Assembly: GCA_907163375.1 (NCBI GenBank)
Contig: CAJQUW010004788.1
Coordinates: 50,209-114,208 of the forward strand
From: Prostheceraeus crozeri
Taxonomy: Eukaryota > Platyhelminthes > Polycladida > Euryleptidae
Direction: 5' to 3'
Length of the DNA stretch: 64,000 nt
Part shown: positions 51,019-62,930 of the stretch, piece after piece
How positions within the stretch are numbered: the first letter of the stretch is position 1
How the letters are laid out: every line of letters begins with the position of its first letter
Position numbers and translations under genes: made by a program
Notes under the pieces: generated by a model
Databases searched by the model: none
Told to the model about the DNA's origin: nothing
The model's input: only the letters and a program-made list of their open reading frames with translations

Positions 51019-52554
51019 TTTCTCCATTTATCTTTGAAGGCGGATATTCTAAAGCTGATTACAACTGCTCCTTGGAAAAGTAGACTACCACGCTTGTGAC
51101 GATGACATGAAGATAACAATCTTTTCTCCTTCCCACGAGTGTCCTTGCATCTCCCCTGATATTTCTGTTAAGATTCTAAACGAAGATGCATTGCAGAGAT
51201 ATCGAGTTTTCTTGGTCTCTATAGGAGATATTACCAGCTTTGCACTTAGATCTCTGCTGAAATTCAAATAGTGGCTTCTAGAGGAACCTATCTGCCTCTC
51301 TTTTCCGAGGGGAAATGAAGTAATACTCTTTCCTGATTTGCTTTTTTGATCAATCAATACATGTCGATCGTGAAAGGGGAATGAATATCTTAATACCGGT
51401 AAGGATGCAGTTAACTGAGATAGAAACCTATTCCTCAATTCGGTAGAATACGAAAACTGGAGGCACGCATGCATCAGAGTTGTTGAATAGCTGATGTTGG
51501 ACGCTTTCTTTTACAAGTGCATCCTCAATATATGCAACCTACAAACACATTGTACACATGGAAATACAAGTATTCATGCACTCGCGTAAGGGTTTCAACC
51601 ATCACCATAATTTGAATACATTTCATCACTCGAATCATTAATTGGTTTTGAAAACGAAGGGAAAGAGAATCAACAGGATGAAGGGTTGATAGCATGTGTC
51701 TTGTCATGTTATGCAATATGTGTCCACGAGTGATGCGCAAGAATTGATTTGTTTACCCACTCTATGCAGAAAACAGTGTCTCATGTGAATAATCAATAGT
51801 CATTAACAAGTGGATGGACAATTCCTTTACAAAGTGATTTTCACTTCTGATCTTCTGATGGCATTGAAATGTCAACCATTCTAGTTGCTACTACGAAAAA
51901 GGCTAGCTTTATCAAAAGGTATAGTAGGCAAAGAAGAAGAAAAAATTGTATTCAGATACCAGCTCCATTAGTTTACTATGGAACGCTTCGTTCAACCAGC
52001 TTGTTCGAAGCACATTTTGGTTCTGATTTTCCAGAGAAGTACAGAAAACCGACACTTATTAGAATGAAGAAGGCGCTGGAAACCGTCGGTTAATCAGGTT
52101 AAGGCAACAGATATGCTTCTTCTAGTTTCAACCCCATCCATATAAGGGGGAGACCAATCGCCTCCCCCTCGCCTTTGCATTTCTCCCTGAACTTCATAGA
52201 CAAAGTCGTCCAACCTACACTTTTGTGACTTATTTTCAGTGCGTTTTCAAAGTTTTCACCAAAATTTATTGGAATTGGTACACTGGAAAGTCAAAATTGC
52301 CAATCAACTTTATCAATTTCCCTCCGTACTCAAATGAACTTCTCGGTGCATTCAACAATTTGACATCGTGAATACTAATCATGAAAGAAAATGAATTCAG
52401 ATAAAAATCAAATGAAATAAAATTTCAAATATTTCAAAAATCTGTCAAAATTGGTGTTTCAATTTTTAAACTGCTATTCATAGTACCAAGATGAGCAAAT
52501 TAGAGCAAATGAACACCACCATTTAAGTTCGCAAGTTAGGCAATATACAGGTAC
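51019..52554 (-). repeat. outer inverted repeat, right arm (1536 bp)
   Basis: This is the inverted copy of 27194-28729, collinear without gaps and differing at only a few bases. Outward of 52554 the two sides diverge at once. The 74-codon frame here is on the plus strand (51869-52093) and points outward, as its twin does on the left. Confidence 0.9.
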
Positions 52555-53085
52555 CGCAAAGTGGCTTGAAACACTGGTAAATTTTACTTAAATCTTAACG
52601 AAACTCGACATATGTTACTTGTAACTGATTTTTGAAGCATAGTAAAGCCCGAATCACTGTCATGTATCACTATATATTACGCTCATACATTGTACATGTA
52701 CAAATTGCTGATTTTGAATATTATAGCGAACTATGTAATAAATTTTAGATATTCTGATAGCAAATTTCCTACCGATTTCGATGAAAACAAGAACAAATGC
52801 AACTGAAGCCTGCCTTCAAAGTAATTTTGGTTCAAATCCTTCTCCAATAGACTAGGACACATTCACCTTCTATGTCTCATTAGATCGAGAGATCGAAATG
52901 GTTTATCCAATGATTGACAGAAGCAGAAATCGAAGTCCAATGTGAAAGGCCAATTCCAAATTTTAGCGACAATCGCGCTGCAAAAGTTGCTAGTGTGAAA
53001 CAGCCCTAACTCTATGCAAAGTTGGGCAAAAACTTGTATTATGTATACCCAATGCAAGTTGTGGGCCAAAAGTTGGGTCAAAACC
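52555..53085. other. AT-rich span, no gene seen
   Basis: Nothing is recognised except GGGTCAAAACC-like phrases at its right end, which recur beyond the MITE and again near 54670. Confidence 0.5.
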
Positions 53086-53904
53086 TATGATCGGCAATGA
53101 TATTATTTTACTTTTAAAATGATATAAAATGATTTCATTTTACAAATTTTATAAAATGATATCATTTTAAATCATTTTTTTAAAATGAAAATATGCCATT
53201 TTTTAGTGAAATACTTGGGAGAGAATTATGGGAAGAAAATGAACTTTAAAGTATACGTATAGGCCTACACCGTAATAAGATCTAGTCATACGAATTTTTC
53301 GAATTACATTGCTACCATGATACTTATACTGCTCTTAGCAATGAAATTAGAATTAGATTGCATGCAGCATAGATATGTTCCACATAATGGAAGACCGAAG
53401 ATAGCAATTTAGTCATACAAAGTTTCTTGTATATCAAAACTCAGGTGGAGCCTATGGCCTATACATTGGACATCGCAAGTTTTGATTTAAGCTCTATACA
53501 CTCGAATTACAACTATGCCTACAATATGCAGTTGGCTAGGCCAACAAAATCTAAAGCACGGAAAAAGGCTGATGATATTTAGATTACAGTCAAGATTTCA
53601 AAAGCATCAAGACAGTTATTAATGAGTTCAATGTTCAATCATTGTCAATCTGTGCGATAGACAGACTGACAGACAATAGCCTATTGATTTTCGATACATG
53701 AATCAACCAGAGGGGAAAGACTTTGGTAAAGCAAACGAAAGAGACTAAATTTGCTTCAATACAAAATGCAAAGAATCTATGATTATAAAATATAATTGAG
53801 ACAAAAATTTTTGATGATATCACTTTATATAATTTTTCAAAAATAAAATGACATCATTTTCCCTCAGAATAAAATGAAATCATTTTTATCGTTGCCGATC
53901 TTTG
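53086..53904. mobile_element. MITE-like element, 819 bp, with 9-bp target duplication
   Basis: GTCAAAACC occurs immediately before (53077-53085) and after (53905-53913). Inside, the ends are inverted: TATGATCGGCAATGATA on the left and, read inward, CAAAGATCGGCAACGATA on the right, both running into AAAATGATATCATTTT-type palindromic sequence. A 9-bp duplication fits Mutator-like elements. No transposase is encoded. The flanking DNA is itself rich in CAAAACCC phrases, which weakens the duplication argument somewhat. Confidence 0.65.
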
Positions 53905-53913
53905 GTCAAAACC

Positions 53914-56900
53914 CAAAACCCAAGTTTCAATAAATGAGTATCATCAAGTAAACGAAATGTATTCTTTGTATTTTGTGCTGACATAAAGATAGGCCAAAAT
54001 TCCTTGAATTGCTGTTCTTGTAATTTGTAGGCCCATGAGAAGTGTGGTATTAGTGGGAAAGGATTTTTATCGCAATAGCTACAATAAGTAGCCTACATCT
54101 ATTACGTTTTAAAGCTTTCCTTTAATTTAGCCTACTGATATACTGACTAACTGAGGTTTTTTTCGAATTGATGATGATTCAATTACACATTGCTCATAAC
54201 AAAGTAATTGTTTTTATTTGATCATCCAGAAATATAAACAGATTTAATAATACTGATGCGTAGTGAGTGCATGGTTAAACATACCTAGAATACGAAATTG
54301 GAATGAATTCATTTTAGATAACTGTCGGCTGTAGCAGACATTTTGGGGTGCGAAGATATGAAGTATATGAAATATTTGTAAATTCAATATGCAGAAATGC
54401 AACAAGATACATGTAAGCCTACAACATACACAACATGTACAAACTTCAATGCGCAGTATTGTCAAGCCCAAAATGAAATAGCTAATAATCACAAGTATTT
54501 TTATTCGAAATATTCTGTTAATAGGGTGGAATTTTGATAAAATTCAGAACTTCAAGCTCTTATCATGTAGCTCTCTTAAGATTGAAATCAAAATATCAAT
54601 TTTTATAACTTGATTTGAATATATACAGCATTTGTAGAAAACCCAAGTTTTGTATCACTTACCCAAGGTCGACCCAAAACCCAAGGTCTAACCTTGCTCT
54701 GTGGTGATGCCAGTCTCTGATCGAATGACGCATTGACAAATTATGAGGTCGCTTTCTTCTTGGCATTCTTTCTCATCTTGTCGCATCTATATTTTAGCAT
54801 GCCATAGAGCAAATGTCTTCAATCAAATTTGACAAATGTTCACGTTTTGATAAGCTGACTACGACAAACAAAGCCGAAGTTAAAACGGTTTAATGTGAAC
54901 GATAGTATGACCTAATATATTAGTTTGAAATTTACATACCGTATTATTGATATTCCTTTCCCATTGGAAAAATTTCCAAAAAATTGTAGCCTGCTTTTTG
55001 TATTTCTTTTGAAAAGTATAAAAAGGTATCACAATTGATGTAAAACATTCAATTGATAAAAAATATCTCAATGAATATTGAGGTTGTATCTTCATACCGT
55101 CCCATCGCATTCCCAAATGAAAAAAATGGTAATCCCATTCCCATTTACTAAGAAACATAGAAAGATGCTATTGCTATTAGAAAACTGAAGAACTACATGT
55201 GTAGTTGGAGAATTTTGGAAAAACGAAGTGCTGAATATTGGAGTTTATAATGAACTCTCCATTGCAAATTTTACTTTGTGGCTATCAAATATGCATGTGA
55301 ATGTTACCCGCACTCCTTGAAAAGATTCTATGTTTATGTGTTCATTTCTTGCGGTGTTCATCAACAACATTTGATCATTTCAAACACTATAGTCATGGAT
55401 CTTTCCAAAATGTCTTTTAATTCACCTGATCAATGCATACTTTGGACAAACTATATTAATCAAAACATTGAAGTTGGAAATGGATAGTAGGATCATGTTA
55501 TAAATAACTCTTACAGATGTCTTCAATGCGGTTTATAAGAGCCACGTTGCAATAATTAATAAAAGCGACATGATTCGGACTCAAGCCTCGCTTTCTCAGC
55601 ATGAGGTCTGGTTTGACGAGTCGAAAAATGCTCGAGTTATTGAAATTGGATGGCAAATTCATTTATTTTCAGGAATTCAGTGCTTCACTGTTCATGAAAT
55701 CTCATTTATTTTATGAATGCCAAAAAAATCTTCATACAATACAAATCATATCAAATAGGAAAATTACATACCACACTTTGCCAAATATATACATCAATTG
55801 CCAAATATATTGCACCGTGACTATCACGCAATTGGAATCAGTACTTTAAAGGTCCTTTCACACCGGACGCGCCGCGTCATAGATATCTATGTTCATCTGC
55901 TTCCGTCTTGTTAAATAAATTGCATCAGGATATAATAATATTCACTTTTCAAAGAGAGTCAAGATGCAGTCTACAAATTATTAGCTATTAGTAATTACCA
56001 GGAAATTCAATTTTTGAAATAAATGCGATATTGGATGAATAACAATTATGGGATACACTCATTCGAAATACAATTATCTGATAAAACAACAACCGATCGA
56101 AATAAAGATAAAAGTGCGTATGATATCGTGTCCGAACAAATTACTTTTCATATGGATCAATTTTTATCATTGTAGTTTTGATTCAAGGGTAATTTGATGT
56201 ACCGTGTCGCGTTACAAATTCGCACTTTTGAAATGCGCCTTGTCGGAGCGATGATGAAGAGATTCACTTGAATTCTCAGATCAGCAAGCATCTCCTGAAA
56301 TTCTGCTCGCTATTTCAATGATTCTTGGGGAAACATTATTTCTCTTGATGCGGCTTGTCGACTGCAATAATGTAAATTGTATTTCAGTTTTGACACGTTA
56401 ATTATGTTGGTTTGAAAACTTGATACCCAGTAAAACACATCTGCGTGTTAGAAACACAGAAAGCAAAAGCACTTCTTTATGATTTGAGTGCAACTATTTG
56501 AAAAATGAAGAATTGGAATAATGCAGTTTATATTTTCATGTTGCGTGGAAACTTTCATCACAAGAATGTCGAATTTTCTACTCGTCACATCTAGGGGTGT
56601 AATCTAAAGCATGAAAATCTACACAACAATAATAATGCATTATTAACAAGTTTTTAATGGCTGCCCTACTGACCGGGTTTTGGAGCTGGAACTGGAGCAG
56701 ACAGAAATTATCACGGCTCTGCTTTGAAGTTATATATGAATTCTAATTCAGTCACTTAGAGAGAAAAAGTGATAGTTGGGGTCGCTGTAGACCTCCCAAA
56801 ACTTGCCGGCCCTCATCTCCTCTGAATACACAACCTGTGAACTTTTTATCTGAGTTTAAAAGGGGATCGCGGACTTCCTTAAAATTGAGTTTTAGCCTAA

Positions 56901-59900
56901 AACACAACTGTCGGGCGGAAAGCCCGACTTTCTTAATTCTTCTTTCTAAAATTCTTCTTTTAAAGATAAGTGGTGATTTTACAAATGCCCCATTTTCAAT
57001 AAAATACTTAGAGGAAGCAGTAAAATATTTTGGACGAAGTGCCATTGATATAAATAATTTTGTTTCAATTTGGAATCTTCCAATTGTTTCACTTGATTGA
57101 TGAATCTGATAAGCTTGACAGCTAGGTCGTTGAATTATTTGTACTCACATTTGATTAAGCGCTAAGAGCGGTTGTGGTAGGGACTTAATCAGAGACTTCA
57201 ATCAGTCCCCTACAAATGGAGAAAATTTTCATCGCTCCCACTGCAACTCATGCATCACAAAAAAAGTTTTAAACGGGAAGTACGGGAAGTAGTGGTAGGT
57301 GGACCACGACTCCGAAACCATGCCACTGACACAAATCAATGAATCGGTCTCACCAAGTGATGAACACTTTTTGATCATGAAGTTTCAAACTATTAATTTA
57401 CATGTAGCTTGACAAATTTCCTCTTACCAAAAAGCGAGGACTTAAAAAGTAGTTACTAGCAAATCACAGGGCTTTTCCTTGTTTGATTAAGCGCTATGCA
57501 TCTTCATTGTACCTATGAAGATGCCGATATCTCGCCGATGTCTGATTTCGAGAGGAATTCCAGCGAGGGACAGCAGGGTTAAAACACGCAGCTTCTTTTA
57601 AAACCATGACAAATTTGAAGCATATATTCACATTTCGTCTTTTCACATGATGTCATGCAATATAAGATTGACTACAGCAAGCAGAAACATCATCTGTGAT
57701 AACATGTTACCAGTCTTCATGCGCGTTCTTTGCTGCTGCTTTGAGAAATTTGGAAATCACCAATTGCACATTCATGCAATAATGTTCATTGTCTCATCAG
57801 CATATAGACGGAAAACACAATTACCATGTGTTCTCTGAGAAAATTGTCTATGTTATATTTTCGTATAATTCGCATGCTACAGTTTTTCATTCGAAGAACA
57901 CATAATTTTGTGTCCATTAATATGAATGAGTGTGAAACTTCCACTTTATTTCTCAGAACACGTTGAAAGTGCTATCGGCAACTTTTGAGCGCGTAGTTTA
58001 ACTCATGGGAACATATGGACAATCTGTAATACGAAAAAAAGCTTAGTAACATTTCACACAGTGATTATATGGTAGTAGAATGTATGATCACCACTCATAA
58101 AAGTAACTCTACGGATGGATGCTCAAATCCACGTACTAACGAATGTTTTCGGACGACTTGATCCATTCTGGACATTTACTCACGGTCTTAATACCTTATG
58201 CTTGTGAGACAGTACATGCTGCTCGAAGTGTTTGTTCAACTTTTGGTGTGCAAACGAAAGCATCATTGTGTTTATAGTTGATATCTTCATACATTGCATA
58301 TAAGACGTCGAATAAGAAGCAGAAAGCACTTGCTACTAGCGTCTCTACGTTTCTACGACGAAGATTGCAGTAAACATGCATTATTATTGGCTTTTGGCTA
58401 TTCATGACGTACATGTACATTACTTCGAACGAGGAAAATTTTCACTCTAAGGACATAATTGGTGTGTTAAAATTGCCAAAACAAGAGAGCTATGTATCGC
58501 TAATTTCTCATGATAGATGAAATTCGGCTTTTTCTGCTCATTCTGTTGATGTCTGCTTTCTCTGATTGAAAAGGCAGATTATGCTTATTTCTGCTGCTGT
58601 CTCTGGACAGGATAGGACATTATGTTAATAAATGTTAATAAATGATGTACATGACAGTAAAGCTATTTTTACTTCACTTAAATGATCTATAAGAAGCAGT
58701 TATCAGAGAATTAGCGGCCTTTAAATGCCAATCATACTCAGGGAGAGTTTAATAGAAAAGCATAATCTCTTCATCATCATAATTCTCATTCATATTATTA
58801 GTTGATACTTTGCCTCCGTTTTCTGACGATTTCTTCATCTGTCAATTTCATGGTAAGCTTATAAAAAATAGAATCAGCAAACTCAGAGAGACATCGAATA
58901 ACAAAAATATTTTGAGAAAATGAAAGATGGTTAACAACTTGAACAAGATGGAAGATTTCGAATAGTCTTTTCTACTAATGAAATGATTTCTCTGAAATTT
59001 TTCGGGGATGATGCATTTCAATCTATGGCTGTATAGATTTCAGGCATCAATGACAATTGGGTGCGTAGTACTTTTTGCCGGCTAAAACTGGTTTTTGCCA
59101 CTAAGTAGTAAAAACCCGGTAAAAATGTTACAAAAAACACTTTCTTTTATATAGAGCCAAGTGATTTTCTTCCATTATGAACATTTGGGAGAATGGACTG
59201 TAGCTTTACAACAATACTTTTTGTGATAATTCATGTTCCTACACTTATGCTTGGAACATATTCTTGATTGAAATATGACATTGATAATGTCTGAATTGTG
59301 AAAACACAGGCCTAAATATTTATCGAATGACGAAAATTAATTATAAGGTGATCTGTCGAACATGATGCCTACTTGCCAGCGCTGTGCGAGTGTTATGCTT
59401 TTGAATTGAAGTATCGGGGACATGTAGTTCGAGTGAGCTTAGAAATTTCGGGTACCGAGTATCAGGCAGCTCGTGTAAGCTTGTATTGTTCGGGCATCGG
59501 TCTTGTCTGTTTGGGGCATGCATAATATGTAACATCAGTGTATTAAGTACTGAACTACCGATCAGAGACACTGATTTTCTGCCGGTAGCGGAAAAAAGCA
59601 GAATCAATTACCTTTTCGAGCAGAGACGGCAGAAATCCAAAAACTGAGCAGACAAAGGAAGAATTGCTATAATTATGGGAAATCAGGGCCTTAGAGCCCT
59701 TTGTTGTGTAATTTCTAACACAGATATGATGTCCTTAGGTGAATATTATTCAGCAACAAACGCCATCTGACTCTTCGGCTTTGAACATCCAACCTATGAG
59801 TTACTTGATGAATGGCGATCATACATTCGCCTCAGTTCTTCACAGCCTAATCTGCAAAGTGGCTATACTGAAAGTGAGCTGAGAATTTTCAACTTCAAAT

Positions 59901-60520
59901 GCTTCTCGAAAATGAAGACAAAATACAGCTGATCGCAGCCATTGCAAAAGACAATCTATAATTGTTGCTTTCAAATGCTGCTGTTGAGAATAGGGCTGAG
60001 CCGATGTATGTAACCGATCATTGACGTGCTAAATCGATAATCGATAATCGGCCGATTATTTGCCGATTAGTAGGTTTTTGGAAATTTTGTTAATTTTCAG
60101 TAAAAAGTGACTGGTCGAGAGAAAAGATTTCAATTTTTTGATGAAAGTTTTCAGATTTTTTGTGCATTGTATGAAGAACTACTAATCTAAATTACACGAT
60201 TACTAATTACACGACTTCTTTGTATCATTGAAAGCAATTGAATTATTTTAACGACTCAATTTTCATGTAAAGATATAAAAGGCTGGTGAAAATGTTATCT
60301 TCGCATTTTATGATGGAGACATAGCCTACACGTATGTAAACTTTTTCGCTGGTCCTGGATTTTCCTGAGGTTTTCATTTTTCGACGCTTTGACCCTTGAA
60401 TTTCAGTTACTAGGCATGGCCCTGACCGTCCTATTACAGATTAGTAGCCATTTGAATATATTGGCAAATTATGCTTGAATAGTCAATCATCATATTTCAA
60501 GATTTGCTAGTAGTAAGCAC
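53914..60520. other. 6.6 kb without a recognisable gene
   Basis: I see only scattered frames of chance length. The longest readable one, about 56760-57100 on the plus strand, is a serine- and leucine-rich frame without a recognised domain. A cluster of CGATAATCGG-type palindromes after TAGGGCTGAGCCGAT lies at 59993-60075. A TTTGATTAAGCGCT phrase occurs twice (about 57149 and 57482). Confidence 0.4.
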
Positions 60521-60530
60521 ATTCCAAATT

Positions 60531-60650
60531 CAAGTGCAAATTGTGAAATGCTGAGTCATCAGGCTGAACGCAAGTGCAAATGGTGAAAGGCGGAGTCATC
60601 AGGCGGCCGCAAGTGCAAAATGTGAAATGATGTGAAATGCAGTGTGAGGG
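60531..60650 (+). repeat. three units of a ~40-bp direct repeat
   Basis: Units beginning CAAGTGCAAA start at 60531, 60571 and 60610; the first two continue with GTGAAANGC and GAGTCATCAGGC. A further copy of the start (CAAGTCCAAATGTGAAATG) lies at 62474, directly after the large array. Confidence 0.75.
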
Positions 60651-60684
60651 ACATGGCCAAGGATGTGTTGGGAGGAATGGGTCC

Positions 60685-62476
60685 GTGAGGAGAAAACCGC
60701 CCCCCCCCCCCAACGACTCAACTGACTAAATTGGTTGAAAAGACCAAAGTTGTTCAGAATCATGTGAAACAAACTTCTATCAAGGTTTCAGGTTGAAATT
60801 CGTCCAAAAAATTTTTTCGAAAATTTTCACTACGGTGGTCTCGACACTTAGGATTTTTTCGTGAAAAAAAAAAATTTTTTCAAAATGTTGGAATTGAGCT
60901 CCGAGACCCATCCCATCGTGTTTGTCGTCAAAAGTTGGGTCGGTGAAGTTTCGGTGAAAAAACCGCCCCCCCCCCCCCCCAACGACTCAACTGACCAAAT
61001 TGGTCGAAAAGACCAAAGTTGTTCAGAATCATGTGAAACAAACTTCTATCAAGGTTTCAGGTTGAAATTCGTCCAAAAAATTTTTTCGAAAATTTTCACT
61101 ACGGTGGTCTCGACACTTAGGATTTTTTCGTGAAAAAAAAAAAATTTTTCAAAATGTTGGAATTGAGCTCCGAGACCCATCCCATCGTGTTTGTCGTCAA
61201 AAGTTGGGTCGGTGAAGTTTCGGTGAAAAAACCGCCCCCCCCCCCCCCAACGACTCAACTGACCAAATTGGTCGAAAAGACCAAAGTTGTTCAGAATCAT
61301 GTGAAACAAACTTCTATCAAGGTTTCAGGTTGAAATTCGTCCAAAAAATTTTTTCGAAAATTTTCACTACGGTGGTCTCGACACTTAGGATTTTTTCATG
61401 AAAAAAAAAAATTTTTTCAAAATGTTGGAATTGAGCTCCGAGACCCATCCCATCGTGTTTGTCGTCAAAAGTTGGGTCGGTGAAGTTTCGGTGAAAAAAC
61501 CGCACCCCCCCCCCCCAACGACTCAACTGACCAAATTGGTTGAAAAGACCAAAGTTGTTCAGAATCATGTGAAACAAACTTCTATCAAGGTTTCAGGTTG
61601 AAATTCGTCCAAAAAATTTTTTCGAAAATTTTCACTACGGTGGTCTCGACACTTAGGATTTTTTCATGAAAAAAAAAAAAAAATTTTTTCAAAATGTTGG
61701 AATGGAGCTCCGAGACCCATCCCATCGTGTTTGTCGTCAAAAGTTGGGTCGGTGAAGTTTCGGTGAAAAAACCGCCCCCCCCCCCCCCAACGACTCAACT
61801 GACCAAATTGGTTGAAAAGACCAAAGTTGTTCAGAATCATGTGAAACAAACTTCTATCAAGGTTTCAGGTTGAAATTCGTCCAAAAAATTTTTTCGAAAA
61901 TTTTCACTACGGTGGTCTCGACACTTAGGATTTTTTCATGAAAAAAAAAAAATTTTTTCAAAATGTTGGAATTGAGCTCCGAGACCCATCCCATCGTGTT
62001 TGTCGTCAAAAGTTGGGTCGGTGAAGTTTCGGTGAAAAAACCGCCCCCCCCCCCCCCAACGACTCAACTGACCAAATTGGTTGAAAAGACCAAAGTTGTT
62101 CAGAATCATGTGAAACAAACTTCTATCAAGGTTTCAGGTTGAAATTCGTCCAAAAAATTTTTTCGAAAATTTTCACTACGGTGGTCTCGACACTTAGGAA
62201 TTTTTTCATGAAAAAAAATTTTTTTCAAAATGTTGGAATGGAGCTCCGAGACCCATCCCATCGTGTTTGTCGTCAAAAGTTGGGTCGGTGAAGTTTCGGT
62301 GAAAAAACCGCCCCCCCCCCCCCCAACGACTCAACTGACCAAATTGGTCGAAAAGACCAAAGTTGTTCAGAATCATGTGAAACAAACTTCTATCAAGGTT
62401 TCAGGTTGAAAATTCGTCCAAAAAATTTTTTCGAAAATTTTCACTACGGTGGTCTCGACACTTAGGATTTTTTCAA
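60685..62476 (+). repeat. tandem array of a ~268-bp unit, about 6.6 copies
   Basis: The marker CAACGACTCAACTGA recurs at 60711 (one base different), 60980, 61248, 61516, 61788, 62058 and 62324, giving periods of 266-272. Length changes come mostly from a C run (about 11-16) and an A run (about 8-13). Units are otherwise nearly identical, so the array is young or homogenised. Long frames of about 60-90 codons appear in both directions in each unit. They are by-products of the repeat, since the unit length is not a constant multiple of three. Confidence 0.93.
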
Positions 62477-62870
62477 GTCCAAATGTGAAATGTCGCTTTT
62501 TTTTTTTTTTTTTTGCCAACTTGGACGATGAATTGTGGAGGATTGGAAGTGAATGAAGAGCTCGGGTTTCTTTTAGCGGCAAGACCGCACTTTGTTCTCT
62601 AGGATCTCCTCTTTTCAGATGCGTGACAGGCTCCGTTTCCAAATGAGAGCCTGTTAAAAATCGAGTTTTTGTGCATTTTCCAAGATTTTGGAACTTTTTG
62701 AAAAAACGACAGAGTTTTTTCATCTCGGCTTCTGGTCATCGTAGAGGGTCGAGGATGTCTTAAATGAAAGGGGAGAGCGAGAAAACGTGACACTCAAAAT
62801 TTGGAGTCAATCGGAGCACTAGAACCGGAGATAGACGGGTTTAAAGTTTTTGGAGGATGGGTGTTACGTC
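62477..62870. other. spacer between the array and a candidate promoter
   Basis: It contains a run of about 20 T at 62497-62514, then unique sequence without a recognised gene. Confidence 0.4.
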
Positions 62871-62930
62871 ATCAGCTGATCGCCACACACTATATAAGCT
62901 GGGAACCGAGAGAGACTTGTCATTAAGACG
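62871..62930 (+). promoter_or_regulatory. candidate core promoter: TATA box plus initiator
   Basis: TATATAAG lies at 62891-62898. An initiator-like TCATTA begins about 30 bases further on, around 62920. An E-box-like CAGCTG is at 62873-62878, and a TACGTCA (CRE-like) motif lies just upstream. Spacing fits an RNA polymerase II core promoter pointing right. No coding region is evident downstream in the window, so the transcript could be non-coding, spliced, or part of a repeat. Confidence 0.38.

Noticed and set aside
51000-51270. CUB-like domain in the outer right arm
   Set aside because: A few residues resemble the start of a CUB domain, but the resemblance needs several frames and lacks the full cysteine pattern, so I do not claim it.
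27194-52554. Polinton/Maverick or other large virus-like element with long terminal inverted repeats
   Set aside because: Size and long arms would suit, but I see no protein-primed polymerase, integrase, packaging ATPase, protease or capsid gene in the spacers, and no target duplication at the outer ends.
60861-62118. Proline-rich or glycine-rich proteins of 60-90 aa in the satellite
   Set aside because: They are translations of the tandem unit in both directions, driven by homopolymer C/G runs, and their frame changes with run length.
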